DNA from: Seminavis robusta
Taxonomy: Eukaryota > Bacillariophyta > Bacillariophyceae > Naviculales > Naviculaceae
Length of the DNA: 64,000 bases
Assembly (NCBI GenBank): GCA_903772945.1
Contig: CAICTM010000460.1
Coordinates: forward strand, 1-64,000
Direction: 5' to 3'
Part shown: piece by piece, positions 20,713 to 31,146 of the stretch
How the letters are laid out: each line of letters opens with the position of its first letter
Position numbering within the stretch: the first letter of the stretch is position 1
Program-made: the position numbers and the translations under genes
The notes under the pieces: model-generated
Told to the model about the DNA's origin: nothing
What the model saw: only the letters and a program-made list of their open reading frames with translations
The model's database searches: none

Positions 20713-21465
20713 GTACCATACCAGAGAGGTGCTGGCCCTCATTTTTGCAGTTGATTTCCTGTTGCTATAGAGTATAATTTCCAGTGCATTCTCGAATCAA
20801 GCAGTGGGCATTGTGATGAGTAACTTGCTTCCAGCCGATTCTTGACCACAGATTAATTCATCAGGCAGTTGCTGTATCTCTTTGCGTATGAAGCCGTTTG
20901 GTGGAAGCACCATTGGTACATTCCCAGCCCTTTTGTATGATCACGGAGCATGACAGGTGGTACTTCTTCCTTGGTGTTTTTTTCATGCTGGGAATTTTGA
21001 CGGTGCGACGCTTTGGGAGATGGTGTTGATGCTCTGGTAACGTTCTGTGGTTCTTGATGCCATTTGGTCTTTCTTGTACAGAATTCACTGAGAATGGTAT
21101 TGGTTCATGTGGTAGTCCTCTTGTAGCTCCACTGTTGACTGACTACTCCTGTTGAATTCTTCTGATACAGGGTACCATACAACCACTTCCAACTTTGTTT
21201 TCACCGATCTTGACACAGCTTCCATCACCAGTCCTCGGTTACTCATCCTGTACCAGTAGCCTTCTTCGATCCCTGCTATGCTTCAAGAGAGAGTAATAGT
21301 ACACCACTTGCAGTCCTGGCTAGGACTACATGTAGTAGTAGTAACACCACTTATTTCGAAGCTTTGTTTGTTTTAATGGACCGCCAATGACAGCCTCATC
21401 AGTAAAGCATCGTGTGAAGCACTGACTGGGCTCTGAGAGCTGCTTTGAGTAAAGCACTCACTCGT

Positions 21466-21499
21466 GATCTTTTGATGGCCAACGGTGCGTCAAAAGATC
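21466..21499. repeat. Inverted repeat, 10-base arms
   Basis: GATCTTTTGA (21466-21475) and TCAAAAGATC (21490-21499) are perfectly complementary around a 14-base loop. Function unknown. Confidence 0.8.
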
Positions 21500-21603
21500 T
21501 CTCTAGAGGTTGGCCTCAGACTGAACCTTCCTGCCCTAAGAACAAGCAGCCGGAGGCTGATGCCCTCAACTGTCAAAAAGAGATTTGATTGGTCAAATCA
21601 TTT

Positions 21604-21886
21604 ACCGTGTTCAACTGGACACACTATTGATAGCAAGTCTCCATAGCCAGCCAGTACGGGCCCAGTGGTATCGGTACCCATGGGTCCAGAGTACTGTGTC
21701 CAACAGAACACACAATACAAATCCCTATCCTTAACAAGGAAAATGTCCCTTATGTCTTTGGCAAAACCTCCACCGTGTTTATCTGGACACACTAGCGAGT
21801 CTGCATAGCCAGCCAGTACTGGTACCCATGCGTAGAAACTACTGTGTCCAACAGAACACACAAGATTAATCCCTATCCTTAACGAG
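21604..21886. repeat. Direct duplication of a block of 110 to 135 bases
   Basis: Copy 1 lies at about 21604-21740 and copy 2 at about 21773-21886. Both contain ACCGTGTT, CTGGACACACTA, CATAGCCAGCCAGTAC, GGTACCCATG, TACTGTGTCCAACAGAACAC and AATCCCTATCCTTAAC in the same order. Copy 2 is shorter by internal gaps. Confidence 0.9.
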
Positions 21887-21916
21887 CGACGAAAACAGCT
21901 GCAACAAACACACAAA

Positions 21917-21940
21917 CACACACACACACACACACACACA
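21917..21940. repeat. CA-dinucleotide microsatellite
   Basis: Twelve uninterrupted CA repeats with a short imperfect CA-rich lead, about 180 bases upstream of the K+ channel start codon. Confidence 0.95.
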
Positions 21941-22118
21941 TACAGCGATAAAAGTGTGAAAGACCCTCAGTCCGTTGAGGGCAATCTTTTGGATACTTTC
22001 AGCTCCTCGATCCTCGATCCTCGACCGGCAACACCATAACCAAACTACACAAGAAGTGGTGTCACATACATATACCAGTCGAGAGTACATGTAACTCTAC
22101 AACCCTCAATCTACAGCA

Positions 22119-23062
22119 ATGTCGGAAGGTGGGAAAGTCTCAACGGCTCGAGTGGTAGCATTGGGTGTGACGCTTGTTTGCGTGGGAGCCCTTGGATTCC
22201 ATCACATTCCTGGCATGATTGCCGAAGATGCCGGAGGTACCAAGTGGGTCAATGCTGTGTATTGCAGCATTATGACTCTAACGACGTGAGTAACTGGTTG
22301 CCTTCCCATTGTGCCGGTATCTTCTAACAGGTATTCAAACAAGGATGACACGTGATACTAATAACATCGGTTTTCCGAATTTGTTTTCTCTCTCGGAAGT
22401 GTTGGTTTTGGGGACATTTGCCCTGGAGACATATCGGGAGCTGGACGAACCTTTATCGTGATACTTTCGTTTTCTGGCCTGGGAATGTTTTGTGGGCCGA
22501 TTATGGATCTAGCAGCCTCGTGGAAGCACAATCTACCCATGGAAGGAGCTGTGGTCTTGCTGTCTTCCACAGTTGCAACAGGCATTTTTCTGTTCAGCTA
22601 CCTCTTGGAAGAAATGAGCGAGTCTGAAGCAGCCTATTTCAGCATCATAACAGGTGAGCATGACTTTCGGGGTGCCATTTATGCATGATTGAGCTCGTTG
22701 TTCTTACACCACAACGCCTCTCTTCTGAAGGTACCACGATCGGTTATGGAGATATATCTCCCAAATCAGATGCAGGAAAGCTTGCTGTTGCTTTGTATGC
22801 TCTCCTTGCTGTGAATGCCGTGGCGTCGTTGCTCGAGCCGGCAAAGGACGTTTTAATAGAGTTTTGCATGGTCCCACCGGAAACTCGGAAGAATGTAGGT
22901 ACGACAGACAAGGTGGTATCCACACAAGCAAAGAGCAAGAACAAGAAAGGAAAGAATAAAAAGAAGTCGGGAGCCAAGAAGGCCGACAAGCAATCAACCA
23001 ATGATGGAGATTCTGGAAAGAACGCTAGAAAGGAGGCTTCAGAAACCAAGAAGGGCAAATAG
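22119..23062 (+). CDS. Compact two-pore-domain K+ channel
   Basis: A membrane channel selective for potassium, family TPK/K2P. Exons 22119-22285, 22400-22653, 22731-23062; 250 residues. It shows two pore loops, each with a selectivity filter: TLTTVGFGD after the first membrane segment and TTIGYGD after the third. Each pore is split at or next to the filter by an intron (phases 2 and 1). Four hydrophobic segments: about 9-29, 66-90, 105-127 and the block after the second pore. The C-terminal 60 residues are very Lys-rich (KNKKGKNKKKSGAKK), possibly a phosphoinositide or retention signal. There are no EF hands, unlike plant TPKs. Two filters in one chain mean it should work as a dimer. Plasma, vacuolar or plastid location is not evident. 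Confidence 0.9.
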
Positions 23063-24491
23063 GATGTCTCTGCGGTACAGTCCACGAACACGGAACGGGA
23101 ACCTGCGATTCTCCTTCTCAAGCTCAATCCAACAAAGCTGTCCAAGTGCGTTCAAGTACACTATATGCAACAACCAAGCAATGCGCATTAGTTGAGTGCA
23201 ATCCGTTTCAGTACAAAACATGGAGCTTCAACCAAGGTCGCGCCCTTCAACTTGAGACTTACTCCAATCTACCAGACACAAGCCTGAAGAAATGGCAAGT
23301 CGAGGTTTTTTCAATCCACGCGTGGGACTATGTAGGTTTTAGCCTTTTTTCGATTTCCATCTGCTAGAACCATACCCAGATTGATCAGTACCCGTACATT
23401 AGAACCAGCCCTACTGGTTGCATTATTGAATGCAAAGAGAAAGCCATGAACCGAGTTCCAATCCGAACCGAACAATGCACTGCGTGTGATGATTATACCC
23501 TAAGTTGACAGTACCGTAAGACAAGGCCCAAGAAGGTGAGCCGTGCAAACGATGCTCTTTCTTTTTCCGCCATGGCGGTCCCTGAGATGAATGCACATGC
23601 AAAGGTGCTGCTCTGAGTGGAAATCTTGAGATGCTGGAATGTGCCCATGAGAATCGCTAACCATGGAATGACCATGTGTGATGTGTGCTTTTATGCAGCT
23701 GGAGGTGGAAATCTTGAGATGCTCATGAAAGTGGATGCCCCTGGCACGAATTTACATGCAGCGAAGCTTCTTGAAATAATATGCTCGTCGACATTGATGT
23801 CCCTTGGATGTATTTGCATGCCCAGATGCACCTGGGCTTGGCATTGGTAGGGAGATCATGGCGGTTCTACTTTTGGAGCTTTCAAACCTTATGTACCGGT
23901 TCGTGCCGGATCAAGCTGGCTAACTGGCTTAAACGATAAGAGCGCACACTTTCGCAAAAGAGATTTTGTGACGCGTACCGACACACCACGTGGAGCTTTT
24001 CGTTGAACTCGTTAAGTAAGCCTTGCCGTCAACAAAGATACGTCATACTGCAAGAAATGCGATCAACACGTACGCACACCTCCCACTGCTTTTTGATAGG
24101 CTCTGGATGGCTCTTTTCTATTCTTCTGCTCGACCACCTCAAGGGTACGATACGCTACTGCAGTACGTTTCCTGCTGATGGTAATAATGGGTCAATCGTA
24201 GTGAATGAGAGACCTACATCAGTGAGTCAAACACTCCCAGAGTCAGCCATAGCATCAGCCAGAATAATCCCCTCCGGCCTGGAGTGTGGCTATGGACGTG
24301 AGAATACGATAGCATTTCCATCTGGTACATTCTCATTGTCCACGACGAGTAATCTGACTATCTAGCACGTTCACTCTGTCATTCGGCGAGAATCTCTAAG
24401 ACCTCCCACCTCCTCTACTCTGCACAAATCTCTGCCGTTGTATCAACAATTACCATTTCTGTCGCAAGCACTGCCAGCAAGATATACGACG
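23063..24491. other. Intergenic upstream of the sigma factor
   Basis: About 1.4 kb. Apart from the ankyrin-like relic (23605-23850) no gene is supported. The T/C-rich region before 24492 is probably the promoter and leader of the sigma factor gene. Confidence 0.5.
23605..23850 (+). pseudogene. Relic of an ankyrin-repeat gene
   Basis: Two adjacent windows read like the ankyrin repeats that diatom genomes carry in large numbers: GNLEMLECAHENR followed by PWND (near 23617-23680), then FYAAGGGNLEMLMKVDAPG (near 23690-23745). The nucleotide word GGAAATCTTGAGATGCT occurs in both, about 90 bases apart, close to one ankyrin unit (33 residues = 99 bases). The frame is broken by stops (TAA after the first unit, TGA shortly after) and a shift between the two units. 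No upstream start or further intact repeats are seen. This looks like a decayed piece of a host gene. Confidence 0.55.
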
Positions 24492-26305
24492 ATGCAATCT
24501 CTTCTGGCCCAGCAACGCTCTAACTTGCCAATGGGAAGGAAGCGAAGTAGGGTAGCAAGACTTGCTACCGTCGCTTCGGCAATCGCCATTTCCGTCTCTG
24601 CCGTGGGAGCTTTCCAATCTCCTTTGCCTTATACTATGTCGCCCTCTGTGTCTGCTAGTCTTTCCTCTTCGACATGGGATCCTTTGGGTAGCCAACGACG
24701 TCACGGCAGTGATACTACCAGGCTTCATGTGCTAGCGGATCCGGAGGTTATGCTAAGAGAGCAGATTGAGTTGATGCCAGCTCCTCCCAGTCGACGGCGT
24801 CTTAATGGTTCCACCAAGGTGGTTAGCAACAAGCGGAAGGTGCCACCAAAGATTGCTCTGAAATCGACCAGTCGAGCGGCGCAAGTAGCAAAGAGCTCCC
24901 AAAAGGTGCAACGGGAAATGCAAAAGATGGCTCGAGTGGATTCTTCCACAAAAGCGGCGGCGGCATCATCCAAGCAGCCACCTCGGGAAAAAGCCAAACG
25001 AAGCAAACGGCAATCATCCACCATGCCCGGATTTAGGACAGGCGGAATGACGGGTCGACAAAAGGCATTCCGTGATGGTATCAAGCTTGTGGAACAACAG
25101 ACTGGCAAGAAGATCGCGAAATATGTGGACACGCCAGAGTTACGAAAGAAGCGCCGTCAGGTTAATGGAGAAGCCATGTATAAGTCAAGTGCATCCGTCC
25201 CAGACAGTCTGGTACAATTCGCCAATGAGATTCACACAATTGACCGAATCACACCCAAGGAGGAAGTCGAGTTGGGCGAGAGGACACAAGAAGCGATTCG
25301 GTTACAAAATCTGCATGATGACCTCACGGAAAAGCTGTATCGACCGCCAACGGATGAGGAATGGTGCGCTGCAGCTGGAAAGATTAACCTGGAAGCCATC
25401 AGTCAAGCTATTGAAGAGGGCATCGAAGCAAAGAATGTGCTGGTGACATCCAATCTTCGAATGGTTCAAGGAGTTGTCAACACGTACATCCGCAATGGGT
25501 TGGGCGCCGAGTACAACGCCGGTGATTTGATGCAGGAGGGTATCATGGTAGGTTCTACCCGTTCGCATTATTTCTGGAAGCTCTGGATGGCGGTATTGTT
25601 CACTTACAGTATGGTTCATCACATTCATTATTTTAGGCGCTGATCCGAGCGGCAGAGAAGTTTGATCCTACACGAGGCTTCCGCTTCTCAACCTATGCGA
25701 TGTACTGGATCCGGGCCGCTGTCAAGCGTTCTCAGATTGTCCAGTCCCGCCCTGCACCTGTGCCCCAGCGATTGTATGAAAATCATAAGCGTATTCTGCG
25801 CACGGCGAGTGAGTTGAAAGTGGCTCTTCGTCGAAAACCATCTAATGCGGAGGTAGGAGCTGCGATTGGCATGTCCGAAATCCAAGTACAACGGTGCCTG
25901 GCAGCAATGAACCAACGATTCTTCTCGCTAGATCAAGGAATCCAAAACACCAAAAAACCAATGGGATCAGACAGATCCACAGATACACTCATCGATATTG
26001 TCCACAGTAAGACGGATGAAGGAGACTACAACAAACTGAAACACATCTTTCTTCGGCAAGACTTGATTGAGACCTTGAACCGCCACTTGACCCCCGAGGA
26101 GGTTGAATTATTGCTGCTCCGATATGGGTTGCGAGATGATCTTCCCGCGGAGTACGGCATGGGTCCCATGACCATTGCAAATGTCAGCCAGGTGGTAGGA
26201 TTGAAACCTGACAAAGTTCGGCGAATGATCAATAAGAGCTTGAAGCATCTTCAAGTGGTCATTCGTGACGAATGGCGTGATTACGAGCAAGAGTACAAGT
26301 GGTGA
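24492..26305 (+). CDS. Plastid RNA polymerase sigma-70 factor (nucleus-encoded)
   Basis: A sigma factor that directs the bacterial-type plastid RNA polymerase to promoters. Exons 24492-25547 and 25637-26305; 574 residues. An in-frame Met at 24531 would start directly at MGRKRSRVARLATVASA, a signal peptide ending in SAVGAF, the diatom plastid motif; both starts keep it. Residues 80-230 are a long basic Lys/Ser/Arg linker. Sigma region 2 spans the intron: VTSNLRMVQGVVNTYI, then GDLMQEGIM joined to ALIRAAEKFDPTRGFRFSTY and AMYWIRAAVKRS. Region 3 follows (RKPSNAEVGAAIGMSEIQV). Region 4 has LTPEEVELLLLRYGL and the helix-turn-helix TIANVSQVVGLKPDKVRRMI. Family certain; plastid location strongly supported. 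Confidence 0.95.
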
Positions 26306-26758
26306 TTTGATGCTCAATTTAGCTAGAAAGCTACAAATAACATAGACGCTTTGTACATATTTTTCGTGTTCGCGTCTGAGACTGTGGAACGGTAGACTAG
26401 CTTTGGGTTCACTTAGTCTTGGTAAAGGAGTCTAGCTAGCTATCTAGATTCAGTTAGGGAAGATGAGTACACCGAATGCAACATTGAAAACTGATACGTG
26501 GGATGATGCTGGTGGGTGTGACACCACAGGCCGAGGGAGTGTCAAACTTTCTGGCTGGAAAGATACTAGCAGATACGGTAAGATGCAAGGTAGTTGATAT
26601 CACAACACAATCTTCAATTTATGTTCTAGTTTAGATCGGATTGTTCTTCTTGTGCTTGCCCTTCTAGAACGAGAACCAGGGTCTTGGCCTGCCTTGATCA
26701 CTACAAACGGCTGGGAAGTTGGCCTGCCGTTCTACCACTTGTTGGTGCAGCGACTAGC
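26306..26758. other. Intergenic, convergent ends of sigma factor and Alb3/YidC
   Basis: 453 bases of presumed 3' flanks. A TCTAGCTAGCTATCTAG palindrome-rich patch lies near 26430. Nothing else is seen. Confidence 0.5.
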
Positions 26759-28421
26759 TTAGTTCTTCTTCTTCTTTCGCTTCTTTCCACGCTTCTACAT
26801 TATGCCAAACAGCAATCGTGGTGAGAACATGCGTGACGAGATAGAAAACAAACAGAACCAAGAGCAGCCAAGTCCACTTCAACTAACCTTTTTGCTTCCA
26901 CCGGTGTCGTCCGATGATTGCATTCCTGTGCCGGCTTCCGACGCCACGTCTGCCTCTGCAACCGCCGCTTCCTCTTCTATGACAACATCCACAACCTCGG
27001 CTGTCTGAATGGAAGTGAGGGGTTTGACACCTGATACATCCACAACAGGAGGCTCAGAGGCAGCAGGGCTAGCAAAGCCAGCAGGCTTCTCTCGGGGAGG
27101 AGCGAAGATTGTAGATGGCGTTGGTTCCGCAACGGCGGCTCCGCCAGATGCTCCGGCTGGTGTCAAGTCCATGGAATTACGAATAGCCAAAGTAGTAGCG
27201 GTTGTAACGATATTGTTTACAACCCAGTAGATGGTAAGAGCAGCTGGGACATTCAATGCAAACCATCCAATCATGACGGGAAGAATCTTCAAAACGACAT
27301 TGTTCTGCTGTTGTGCTGGGTCTTTGGGTTGCATGAGGTTCATGGAAATGACCTGAGAGATGACCAAGAAGATTGGCAATGCGACGAATGCAATGGTGTC
27401 ATCCCAGCCAAGTGCAGGCACTCCGTCGACCCTGTTTGCAAGAGAAGAAAGAGAATTTGCTGTGAGTTCTACGAACAGAGAATACACAACCAATCCGCAT
27501 CAAGCTGGGTTTCTTTGCTTTTTACGTACCATCCCTGAAATAGCCAATCAGTTCCATGAGCAGGATCGGCACCATAGGTTGGTCCTTCCAAGTTGGGCAA
27601 GAATAGGAATGGTTCATCGAGAGCATTTTGCTGTGCGAGCTCCAAGACGGCTCGATAAAGGCCAATAAAGACCGGAATCTGGACCAAACTGGGTAGACAT
27701 CCAGCCAATGGATTGACATCATTTTGTTGGTATAGGTCTGCAACCTTTTGGTTCATGACTTCGGGGTTGCTCTGGTACTTGGCCTGAACTTCCTTAATTG
27801 CCGGTTGGAGGGCCTATGAAAAGAACGAACGAGCAGTTGTACATAGGGGTGCGGCAAGTTGTGAGATCTGCATAATCAATCGATCATCAGTGCATGAATA
27901 ACCCCCCAGGAGCAGTCAGTATTCAGTATCTCAGTATTCTTGTTGCTTACCTGCATCTTGTTGGTGCTCTCCAACTGTGTTTTGGTAAGGGGAAATGTGA
28001 CGACCTTAATGAGAACGGTCAATGCTACAATACTGACACCCCAACTATTGGTATTCATTCCTCCAACATTGAGAACTGAGTGGATGCCTTGCAAGAGCAT
28101 GGAGATGGGTTCTGTCAAGAATCCAAACCATCCACTATCCTTCTTGGCAACTTCCCCGGCGACATCCGCGGCAGCAGTGACAGCATCGGAAGCTGGAGCC
28201 ACGGCGGCAGTGGCAGCATCGGTCAGACTATCCAAGTCGGCATCTGCCAACAAAGTGAATGCATGTTGGACTTGATGTGGCAGGTCATGAAAGAGTGATG
28301 GGTCCACAACACCAAAGCGAGGGGTTGTCGTCGATGAAGCCGATCGAATGGAGTGAGGGACAAAGGCCGAAGCAGTGGCCAGCAGGGAGAGTGCTGCCAA
28401 GGTAGAGGAAGGTACTCGCAT
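26759..28421 (-). CDS. Alb3/YidC/Oxa1-type plastid membrane insertase
   Basis: An insertase for thylakoid membrane proteins. Four exons: 28421-27951, 27813-27530, 27431-26888, 26794-26759; 444 residues. The first 20 residues are a signal peptide ending in ATASAF, the diatom plastid motif. The insertase core shows NSWGVSIVALTVLIKVVTFP, LTKTQLESTNKMQ joined across the first intron to ALQPAIKEVQAKY, then NPLAGCLPSLVQIPVFIGLY, SQVISMNLMQPKD and LNVPAALTIYWVVNNIV. Five membrane segments are expected. The C-terminal tail is long, Ala/Pro/Val-rich and acidic. The last exon of 36 bases encodes a Lys/Arg cluster (KRGKKRKKKKN) that could contact the ribosome or SRP54; without that splice the protein would end in KKVS. 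Family certain; the last exon is likely but inferred. Confidence 0.93.
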
Positions 28422-29122
28422 AGTATCTCGAGTGGGATAGATGTAAGCAGAAGAGAAGTGATGCCCTGAGTGCTTTCCAATCGGATCGGTAGCAACAAAA
28501 AGATGTTTGGCTTCAAGAGGAAAAGACAACAAGTAGTGAAGGAAATCGACTCAGACAGAGCGAAAGGTGTCAACAAGAAGGCTGTCTTAGTCAACAGCAA
28601 CAACCCAAGATTTTCTTGGGTGGAGGGAGGCGATGGTGACTGACGTTGCGGGTGTCACTTATTCCCAAAACATATTATTTCTTCAACGACTCGTCTGGCC
28701 TTCTTCCGTGCAACGTGGAAGACGAATGTGGAAGGTCTGCGAGTCTGCCCGTCGCATCAAGTTGAACTCTTTTTCGACTACCAGAGACGTACGTAGGACT
28801 GAAAATTGTGGTTGTGGCCTGCAATGCGATGCTGCTTGCCGCTGGTGCACCCCACACACAACAAGCACAGCAACGATACACAAGGGAAGGGTCTCGACGT
28901 CTCGACTAGCTAGTGGAAGCTGTTCCACGTTTGTTTGTCCTTGGTTTATTTAGTTAGTTGCTCTCCTTGTTGCATTGCATTATCTCGGAACAATCCACTT
29001 GACTTGATAGATAGACGTTAGAGATAGAAAAAAGGTGTGGAGGTAGCTACTGTACCAATCTCTGCTTTAGACCGCCAAAAGAATTTCCGCCGTAAACACT
29101 CAGCCAATCCAACCCAAGCAAG
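28422..29122. promoter_or_regulatory. Divergent intergenic region, Alb3/YidC and Sec66-like
   Basis: 701 bases between two diverging start codons, expected to hold both promoters. Interestingly both genes belong to protein-translocation machineries of different membranes. No conserved box is assignable; frames inside (28633-28953 + and shadows) show no domain. Confidence 0.4.
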
Positions 29123-30371
29123 ATGGTGGAAGTCAACGTAGAACCCGATGGAAGCACAACGTTTGAAAATGCTGGAGAAGATGCAGGAGCAGGTCAAGAA
29201 GAAGCGTTCACAGGAGGAGAGGAAGCTGGGGCAGGGGAAGAAACTATGGAGGAGGTAGCCAAGGCCATTGACCCAGCTATCTACCTGCTGATTGCCGTGG
29301 TCATTTTCTTGATTGGGTTTGTCATTTATCAGCGAAAGAAAAAAGAAGAGGAAGAGGACGATTTCTTTTCCAATCTCGATGGAGAGAAGGTGTGTACAGG
29401 CGTCTCTATCTATCGTCCTTGGACTTGACTCGATTTTCGTCCATCCGTTGGCCCCTTTTGGGGGGCCAATACTCCTCCTGATTTATTTGACTGACTGTAT
29501 GCAGCAATTGTCTCATATTCTTTCCTGTTTGTTCCCTTTCTTTTCTGCCTTTCCTTGTTGCAGTTTAATTTGAAGCTACCAGCAGAAGTAGACGAATACT
29601 ATACCATCCGAGCCAAGTGCGAGTCGGCTGGATGGAAACCAGGAATGGTGTGTAGCTCTCACACATACATGCATGATACAAGTGACAATATTTTGGTTAT
29701 TTTGTATCCTCATTTTCCTTTTTGCCCATGCCTTTTTATTACCTTATTAGGCCAAATCAGCAGAAAACCAAGGTCCCCACCGAGTCATGGCGCAAGCTCT
29801 GATGAAGCGAGCAATTGCCGATATTCCCGTAGTCACACATATACAAAAGGAATCGGCTGGCATGAATAAACTGTACTCTCAGTCTATGTGTTCGGTCAAG
29901 CAGTGGAGAGCTTATCAGAATGCCGAAGCCATGGTGTCGCAAGAAGTGGAAGAAGTCCGAGCGGAAGCGGATGAGATTGAGCCGGGTTGGAGTCAGGTAG
30001 GTTTTTTCATTCAGCTACAGGTGGTCGTCCTTGATCTGTTTTTGTTGGCCATGTTGCTGACGCATTGGTCCTCATCATTGTGCACACTACAGGCCATTTG
30101 GAGACAGGCGATGCAATATCATCAAATGCTGAAGCAAAAGCATGAACAAGAGGCCAAGGCACTGGACGATCAGGCCAAGAGACGAAAGGAAATTGAAGAA
30201 AAAGTAAACGCTGAAAAGATGAAGCAAAAAGCCGAAAAGGATAAGGCAGATGCTGCCGAGAAGGCGGCACAAGAACTGATCAAAGAAGAGGAACGTGTGA
30301 AGAACAGCAAAAAGGCGTTTGCGGCTGGAGGTGGCATGAAGAAAGGGTTCTTGGACCAGAAGAAAAAGTAA
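29123..30371 (+). CDS. Sec66/Sec71-family ER translocon subunit
   Basis: Probable non-essential subunit of the Sec62/Sec63-type post-translational ER import complex. Four exons, all meeting at codon boundaries: 29123-29389, 29564-29647, 29751-29996, 30093-30371; 291 residues. The N-terminal 45 residues are acidic. One membrane segment follows (AIYLLIAVVIFLIGFVIY), then a KKKEEEEDDF stop-transfer region. The Sec66-like domain has ALMKRAIADIPVVTHIQKE, MNKLYSQSMCSVKQWRAY, EAMVSQEVEEVRAEADEI and PGWSQ joined to AIWRQAMQY, the order and spacing seen in Sec66. The C-terminal third is a Lys/Glu/Ala coiled coil ending KKGFLDQKKK, longer than in fungi. Fungal Sec66 is about 206 residues. The family call rests on the central block. 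Confidence 0.82.
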
Positions 30372-31146
30372 CCCTACTGCTTGCTTGCCTGTGGCACAAC
30401 TAACTATTAGCTAGGTGGAGGCTTGCCTACGATACGATACGTCCAGGTACGACACGGCTATAGTATCTTGCTGTGGGTATCTTGTACGAAACAAGTCCAA
30501 TAAAACTGTAACTACTACACTGCGTGAGAACATAAGGCACAAGGCAAGGACGCGGCGACCAGTGGAATACCCGATACCACGGCAACCAGGATTCGCTGGC
30601 AACACAATAATTTCGTTCGTCCAACTAGCTAGCTGGCTGAAGAAGCAAACTCAACTAGCTAGCGAGATATTTTGGCACACAGGATTGATTCGAATGCCAG
30701 CACAGACGGGACATGCAGCGTTACTTCTGTGTTTTTGGCGGATAGCTCGAAGACTGGTTCCTCTCGGACCCACTCTGCAAGTACTAGACTACCGCACCGT
30801 ATCTGACAGGGACAGCCCTCGGTTGGAAGACAACCAACCGGTACCAAGTACGGTGCAGCTCCAGAGCAAAATTGGCTTGGACCTTCAAGCACCCATACTG
30901 TACTCGAGCGTCGAAGGACTGGCTTTCCTTTATTGGGCCAAGCAGCCATGCCTGTGATCCATTCTTCACCTATCATCACAAGAAGGGCAGCACCGAGCCA
31001 CGCTGACGACGCCACAGTGAAGAGAAAAACATACACTAAGTTGAACTATTAACAAACATCTAATAGGCACTGCGATTCAGTCCCAGTCCAGACCATCCAC
31101 GATGGACAGTGAGATATACACTGCTTGTTGTGTCACTCCTTTTTTC
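30372..31146. other. Intergenic, convergent ends of Sec66-like and pyrophosphatase
   Basis: About 0.8 kb. ACTAGCTAGC occurs twice near 30630-30665. Frames on both strands (30415-30957 +, 30659-31036 -) overlap and have no domain. No gene is supported. Confidence 0.5.

Larger units (their letters stand above)
19615..22118. other. Gene desert with several repeats
   Basis: About 2.5 kb without a supported gene. It holds a degenerate minisatellite (20265-20712), a GATCTTTTGA/TCAAAAGATC inverted repeat with a 14-base loop (21466-21499), a duplicated block (21604-21886) and a CA microsatellite (21917-21940). The frame 21598-21939 (-) reads through the last two and is not a credible gene. Confidence 0.55.

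Noticed and set aside
21598-21939. 113-residue minus-strand frame starting MCVCVCVC
   Set aside because: It is made of the CA microsatellite and the two copies of the duplicated block; no coding signal is independent of the repeats.
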